From Acidisoma sp965199065 (GTDB taxonomy: Bacteria > Pseudomonadota > Alphaproteobacteria > Acetobacterales > Acetobacteraceae): a stretch of DNA of 64,000 bases. The DNA lies in assembly GCF_965199065.1 (NCBI RefSeq), contig NZ_CBDAQN010000003.1:496001-560000 (forward strand), given 5' to 3'. The notes under the pieces were generated by a model, which worked only from the letters and a program-made list of their open reading frames with translations, had not been told where the DNA came from and searched no databases. Position 1 is the first letter of the stretch. Every line of letters starts with the position of its first letter. Positions 59,962-64,000 of this stretch are shown here, piece by piece. The position numbers were made by a program, and so were the translations under genes.

Positions 59962-60929
59962 CAGACGGAAACAACCCGCTCTGCCGACACCGCGAGCAAT
60001 GCCGCCCGTGCCGCTCTCAACGCCTCGAAATCGGCGTCCGCGTGATAGGAGCTCCGGGTCAAAGGCGTTGCGGAAACCATCAGAAAGCCCTTTGCCCGTG
60101 CTGTTGAAGCGTAGTCCGCGAACTCGTCCGGCGTCACGAAGCCCGCGACGGCGGCGTGCTTCGGCGTCGGCTGCAGATATTGGCCAAGGGTCAGGAAATC
60201 AACATCCGCTATCCGCAGATCGTCCATCACCTGGCCGATCTCCGGCCGCGCCTCTCCCAGCCCCACCATCAGCCCCGACTTCGTGAAGATCGCCGGGTTC
60301 AGCATCTTCACCTGATCCAGCAGCCGCAGCGACTGGAAGTAGCGCGCTCCCGGCCGGATCGTCGGGTAGAGGCGCGGCACCGTCTCCAGATTATGGTTGA
60401 AGACATCCGGGGCGGCCTCGGCCACGATTTCCACCGCTCCCGGTTTGCGCAGGAAGTCCGGCGTCAGCACCTCGATGGTCGTACCGGGCGCCGCCGTGCG
60501 GATGGCGCCGATCACGCGCGCGAAATGCCGCGCACCGCCATCCGCCAGATCGTCCCGATCGACCGACGTGATGACGACATGGCGCAAACCCAGCTTCGCC
60601 ACCGCATCCGCGACCCGCGCGGGCTCGCCAGCGTCGAGCCCCCCGGGCATTCCGGTGCGGACATTGCAGAAGGCGCAGGCGCGGGTGCAGGTGTCGCCCA
60701 TTATCATCATCGTCGCATGGCGCTGCGACCAGCACTCGCCGATGTTCGGGCAGGCCGCTTCCTCGCACACGGTCACGAGCTTGTTCTCCCGCATCAGATT
60801 GCGGGTCTCGTGATAGGTCGGGTGGTTCGGCGCCTTCACACGGATCCAATCGGGCTTGCGCGCCACCGGGTTGTCCGGCCGGTGCGCCTTCTCCGGGTGG
60901 CGATGATCGATGAGCACACGCGTCGCCAT
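59961..60929 (-). CDS. lipA: Lipoyl synthase
   Basis: LipA inserts two sulphurs into protein-bound octanoyl groups to make lipoyl cofactor. The 322-residue protein has the auxiliary cluster motif CEEAACPNIGEC, the radical SAM motif CTRACAFC and the C-terminal RSSYHAD serine that binds the auxiliary cluster. It lies between the E3 gene of the pyruvate dehydrogenase complex and the COQ10-type gene, so the cofactor synthase is encoded next to its target enzymes. Intact and of standard length. Confidence 0.96.
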   Translation of the reverse strand: MATRVLIDHRHPEKAHRPDNPVARKPDWIRVKAPNHPTYHETRNLMRENKLVTVCEEAACPNIGECWSQRHATMMIMGDTCTRACAFCNVRTGMPGGLDAGEPARVADAVAKLGLRHVVITSVDRDDLADGGARHFARVIGAIRTAAPGTTIEVLTPDFLRKPGAVEIVAEAAPDVFNHNLETVPRLYPTIRPGARYFQSLRLLDQVKMLNPAIFTKSGLMVGLGEARPEIGQVMDDLRIADVDFLTLGQYLQPTPKHAAVAGFVTPDEFADYASTARAKGFLMVSATPLTRSSYHADADFEALRAARAALLAVSAERVVSV

Positions 60930-61022
60930 GGTCGCCTCATCTGAAGGAAGTTTTGCTTCTTCGCTCCTAGCCAGGGCGCCGAGCTAGTAGCCCCGGCCAG
61001 GATTACAAAAGGAAGCGCCTCG

Positions 61023-61050
61023 TCTGGTTCTTATTTGCGAAAGAACCAGA
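61023..61050. repeat. Perfect 10-bp inverted repeat between lpd and lipA
   Basis: TCTGGTTCTT and AAGAACCAGA flank an eight-base loop. It sits about 20 bp after the lpd stop and about 95 bp before the lipA start. Neither strand has a T-tract immediately downstream, so it is a weak terminator candidate or an mRNA processing or stability hairpin. Confidence 0.6.
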
Positions 61051-61071
61051 AAACTTTCGGCCGGTTCAGAA

Positions 61072-62469
61072 CTAAAAGTGGATTGCCTGCCCGTACGCGT
61101 CAAGCACCGCCTCATGCATGGTCTCGCTGACGGTGGGATGCGGAAACACCGTGTGCATCAGCTCTTCCTCCGTTGTCTCCAGCGTCCGCGCGATCACGTA
61201 GCCCTGGATCATCTCGGTCACCTCGGCGCCTACCATATGCGCGCCCAGTAGCTCCCCAGTCTTGGCGTCGAAGATCGTCTTGATCATGCCCTCGGGCTCG
61301 CCCATCGCGATGGCCTTGCCATTGCCGATGAACGGGAAGTGCCCGACCTTGATCGCGCGGCCCGTCGCTTTCGCCTTGGCTTCGGTCATGCCGACGGAGG
61401 CCACCTGCGGGCGGCAGTAGGTGCAACCGGGAATGTTGGCGATATCCAGCGGATGCGGATGCTTGCCAGCGATCGCCTCGACGCAGATGACGCCCTCATG
61501 GCTCGCCTTGTGCGCGAGCCACGGCGCGCCAGCGAGGTCTCCGATTGCGTAGATGCCTTCGACCCCGGTGCGGCCGAAGCCGTCGACCACGACGTGGGTA
61601 CGTTCCACCTTCACGCCCGCCTCCTCGAGGCCGAGGTTCTCGACGTTGCCGACGATGCCGACCGCCGAGATGACGCGGTCCACGGTGATCTCCTGCGCTT
61701 TCCCGCCGGCCTCGACGGTGACGGTCACGTTATCCGTGCCCTTCTTCACGCCCTTCACGGCGGCGCTGGTGTGGATGACCATGCCCTGCTTCTCGAAGGC
61801 CTTACGTGCGAAGGCGCCGATTTCCTCGTCCTCCACGGGCAGGACGCGGTCCATCACCTCGATCACGGTCACCTTCGCGCCCATGTTGAGGTAGAAGCTC
61901 GCAAACTCGATGCCGATGGCGCCCGAGCCGATCACCAGCAGGCTCTTCGGCATCATGGTCGGAACCATCGCGTGCTTGTAGTTCCAGATTAGCTTGCCGT
62001 CGGCCTCGATGCCGGGCAGCTCGCGCGGGCGGGCGCCGGTCGCCAGGATGATGTGCGGCGCCTTGAGCGTCGCGACAGGCTTGCCGTCCTTCTCGACCGC
62101 GAGGGTGCCCTTCCCAGTGAGTTTCGCCCGCCCGTCGAACACCGTGACCTTGTTCTTCTTGAGCAGATAGCCGACCCCGGTGACCAGTTGCTTGGCGACA
62201 CCACGCGACCGTTTCACCACCTTCTCCAGGTCGAAGCTAATGTTGTCCGCCTTGAAGCCGAACTCGTCGAGGTGATGCAGCAGGTGCGAGATTTCCGAAC
62301 TGCGCAGCAGGGCCTTGGTCGGGATGCAGCCCCAGTTCAGGCAGATGCCGCCGAGATGCTCGCGCTCGACGACGGCGGTTTTCATGCCGAGCTGGGAGGC
62401 GCGGATCGCGGCGACATAGCCGCCCGGGCCGCCACCGACGACCACGAGATCGAATGATTGCTCGGCCAT
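61072..62469 (-). CDS. lpdA: Dihydrolipoyl dehydrogenase (E3)
   Basis: A 465-residue flavoprotein that reoxidises dihydrolipoamide in 2-oxo-acid dehydrogenase complexes. It shows the FAD motif VVGGGPGGYVAA, the redox-active disulphide GGICLNWGCIPTK, the NAD motif VIGSGAIGIEFASFY, YAIGDLAG and the C-terminal His-Glu motif AHPTVSE-type FPHPTVSE. Its place beside pdhC marks it as the pyruvate dehydrogenase E3. Start at the ATG at 62469. All catalytic residues are present. Confidence 0.96.
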   Translation of the reverse strand: MAEQSFDLVVVGGGPGGYVAAIRASQLGMKTAVVEREHLGGICLNWGCIPTKALLRSSEISHLLHHLDEFGFKADNISFDLEKVVKRSRGVAKQLVTGVGYLLKKNKVTVFDGRAKLTGKGTLAVEKDGKPVATLKAPHIILATGARPRELPGIEADGKLIWNYKHAMVPTMMPKSLLVIGSGAIGIEFASFYLNMGAKVTVIEVMDRVLPVEDEEIGAFARKAFEKQGMVIHTSAAVKGVKKGTDNVTVTVEAGGKAQEITVDRVISAVGIVGNVENLGLEEAGVKVERTHVVVDGFGRTGVEGIYAIGDLAGAPWLAHKASHEGVICVEAIAGKHPHPLDIANIPGCTYCRPQVASVGMTEAKAKATGRAIKVGHFPFIGNGKAIAMGEPEGMIKTIFDAKTGELLGAHMVGAEVTEMIQGYVIARTLETTEEELMHTVFPHPTVSETMHEAVLDAYGQAIHF

Positions 62470-62487
62470 GCAGGTTTTCCTTATTGT

Positions 62488-62985
62488 CTAGGAACGGGCT
62501 AGGGCTTCAAGGGCGCGCCCGGTCAGCCTCTGGCGTGTCCAGCCATCGAGCGGCCGGGCGCCAAGGGAGCGATAGAAGCGAATGGCCGTGCCGTTCCAGT
62601 TGAGCACGTCCCAATCCATGCGCGCGCATCCCTGCGCTATGGCGCGCTCGGCGAGAAAACGGAAGATCGCCCGCCCGATGCCTGCCCCGCGATGGGCGGG
62701 CTGCACAAAAATATCTTCGAGGAACAGCCCGGGCCGGCCACGGAACGTGCTGAAGTTGTAGAACCAGACGGCGAAACCCACGGCCGTTCCATCGATCTCG
62801 GCGAGCAGCGCCTCCGCCCTGGCCGGCGTTCCAAACAGGGAGAGGCTGAGGTCGGCGTCTGTCGCCAGAACCTCGTCCTCCAGCCGCTCGTATGCCGCCA
62901 GCGCGCGGATGAAGCCGAGCAGAGTTGGAACATCCTCGACCGTCGCCACGCGGAGAACCGCGCCACTGTCCGTCATGCCAGCCAT
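62488..62985 (-). CDS. GNAT-family N-acetyltransferase
   Basis: A 165-residue GNAT protein. Motif A for acetyl-CoA is FVQPAHRGAGIGRAIFRFLA, preceded by YNFSTFRGRPGLFLEDIF, which is characteristic of the diamine/spermidine acetyltransferase-like branch; NWNGTAIRFYRSLGARPLDGW is motif B. It is inserted between pdhC and lpd with short gaps (10 and 18 bp), an arrangement seen in other alphaproteobacteria. The substrate may be a small amine or a thiol; no link to pyruvate dehydrogenase chemistry is known to me. Confidence 0.88.
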   Translation of the reverse strand: MAGMTDSGAVLRVATVEDVPTLLGFIRALAAYERLEDEVLATDADLSLSLFGTPARAEALLAEIDGTAVGFAVWFYNFSTFRGRPGLFLEDIFVQPAHRGAGIGRAIFRFLAERAIAQGCARMDWDVLNWNGTAIRFYRSLGARPLDGWTRQRLTGRALEALARS

Positions 62986-62995
62986 CCAGCCTGCG

Positions 62996-64000
62996 TCAGA
63001 GCATCAGGTTGAGCGGTTCCTGAATGATAGCCTTGAATGCCTGTAGCCATTCCGCCCCCAGCGCTCCATCCACTACCCGATGATCGACGCTGAGCGTCGC
63101 GCTCATCACCGTCGCGACCGCGAGCGCGCCATCTTTCACGACCGGGCGCTGTTCGCCAGCGCCGACCGCCAGGATCGCGGCCTGGGGCGGATTGATGATG
63201 GCCTGGAAATCCTTAACGCCGAACATCCCAAGGTTGGATACCGAGAAGCCGCCGCCCTGGAACTCCTCGGGCTTGAGCTTGCCGGCGCGGGCGCGCAGGC
63301 CGAGGTCCTTCATCTCGTTGCTGATGGTGGCCAAGCCTTTCTGGTCAGCCCGCCGGATGATCGGCGTGATGAGCCCGTCCGGGATCGCGACGGCCACGGA
63401 AACGTCCACGTCGTCGTAGAAGGCGACGCCCTCCTCGGTGAAGCTCGCATTGACCTTGGGCACGCGGCGGAGCGCGATCGCCGCCGCCTTGATGACCATG
63501 TCATTGACCGAGAGCTTGAAGGAGCCGGCGCCATCCTTGGCCGAGCGGGCGTTCAGTTCGCCACGCAGCTTGAGCAACGCGTCCAGCTCGATATCCATCG
63601 TGAGATAGAAGTGCGGGACGCTCTGCTTGCTCTCGGTGAGCCGCTTGGCGATGACGCGGCGCATGGAGGTATGCGGCACGAGGCTGTGCGGCGCGGTGAT
63701 GGATGCGGCCTTCGTCGGTGCAGGCGCCGGCGCGGGCTTGGCGGCGGGCGCCTCAACCGGCGCCGGTGCCGGAGCGGCCGCGGCGGGCGCCGCGGCGGGT
63801 GCGGCTTTGGCGGCCTCGACATCGGCGCGAACGATGCGTCCGTTCGGGCCGGAGCCGTTGATGGCTTTGAGGTCAACGCCGATCTCCTTCGCCACCCGCT
63901 TGGCCAGCGGCGACGCGAAGAGACGTTCGCCCTTGTCGTGGCCGTTGGCGCCAGGAGCGGGAGAAGCGCCCGTCGACGCTGTGCTGGCCTTTGGAGCCTG
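62996..64000 (-). CDS. pdhC: Pyruvate dehydrogenase complex dihydrolipoyl acetyltransferase (E2), N-terminus outside the window
   Basis: Translation continues past the right edge, so only the C-terminal 334 residues are visible. They include the E3/E1-binding domain (LFASPLAKRVAKEIGVDLKAINGSGPNGRI, given here in part), an Ala/Pro-rich hinge, and the catalytic chloramphenicol-acetyltransferase-like domain with NDMVIKAAAIALRRVP and the active-site HRVVDGA near the end. The lipoyl domain is outside. It transfers acetyl groups from lipoate to CoA and forms the core of the complex. It is the upstream member of the visible pdhC-GNAT-lpd-lipA block. Confidence 0.95.
   Translation of the reverse strand, partial: QAPKASTASTGASPAPGANGHDKGERLFASPLAKRVAKEIGVDLKAINGSGPNGRIVRADVEAAKAAPAAAPAAAAPAPAPVEAPAAKPAPAPAPTKAASITAPHSLVPHTSMRRVIAKRLTESKQSVPHFYLTMDIELDALLKLRGELNARSAKDGAGSFKLSVNDMVIKAAAIALRRVPKVNASFTEEGVAFYDDVDVSVAVAIPDGLITPIIRRADQKGLATISNEMKDLGLRARAGKLKPEEFQGGGFSVSNLGMFGVKDFQAIINPPQAAILAVGAGEQRPVVKDGALAVATVMSATLSVDHRVVDGALGAEWLQAFKAIIQEPLNLML

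Overview
The window is a GC-rich (roughly two-thirds G+C), gene-dense chromosomal segment from an alphaproteobacterium, most likely of the order Hyphomicrobiales (Rhizobiales). The pointers are the rne / amidase / mrcA / prfB block, the pdhC-GNAT-lpd-lipA-COQ10 block at the right end, an RNase E with a long acidic insert in its S1 domain, and a candidate alpha-r8 (mmgR/'suhB'-type) small RNA. I see no rRNA, tRNA, CRISPR array, insertion sequence or phage gene.

Layout. 1-11.0 kb: housekeeping genes (proS 5' end, membrane acyltransferase, candidate sRNA, rne, cell-wall amidase, mrcA, and prfB with its programmed +1 frameshift). 11.1-16.9 kb: an emrAB-type drug efflux pair with a 22-bp perfect palindrome upstream, an Ohr/OsmC peroxidase, a cupin and a secreted type-B carboxylesterase. 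16.9-28.8 kb: one minus-strand operon holding two tandem DppA-like D-aminopeptidases, a C69 dipeptidase, an amidase, a DadA-like FAD enzyme and a complete Opp/Dpp ABC transporter, facing a divergent XRE-cupin regulator. It looks like a system for scavenging peptides that contain D-amino acids. 28.8-38.6 kb: a divergent cluster of FGGY kinase, BtpA/SgcQ-like protein and DeoR regulator on one side, and a dehydrogenase plus a second Opp-type ABC transporter on the other. It looks like a carbohydrate or polyol catabolic locus with unknown substrate. 38.7-45.1 kb: a chemoreceptor, a YfiR-like periplasmic protein paired with a TonB-dependent receptor, and a MocR regulator.

45.5-53.3 kb: a tightly overlapping Nit1C operon (nitB to nitH in the cyanide/nitrile-assimilation nomenclature) that also carries a glycosyltransferase and a LnmK/Pnap_2097-like gene. 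A near-consensus sigma-54 promoter sits just upstream, which fits nitrogen control. An EAL-domain phosphodiesterase follows. 55.2-57.3 kb: ethanolamine ammonia-lyase EutBC without other eut genes. 57.5-59.4 kb: a proline-rich TonB protein, a collapsed malic-enzyme remnant and a small secreted protein. 59.5-64.0 kb: the pyruvate dehydrogenase/lipoate block.

A recurring oddity is single-base frame breaks in otherwise well-conserved genes: the amidase, oppF (two), oppB and the nitrilase (at least two). Several look like one-base losses in short runs. They may be assembly errors or real decay, and read-level checking would decide. The prfB break is different: it is the known programmed site.
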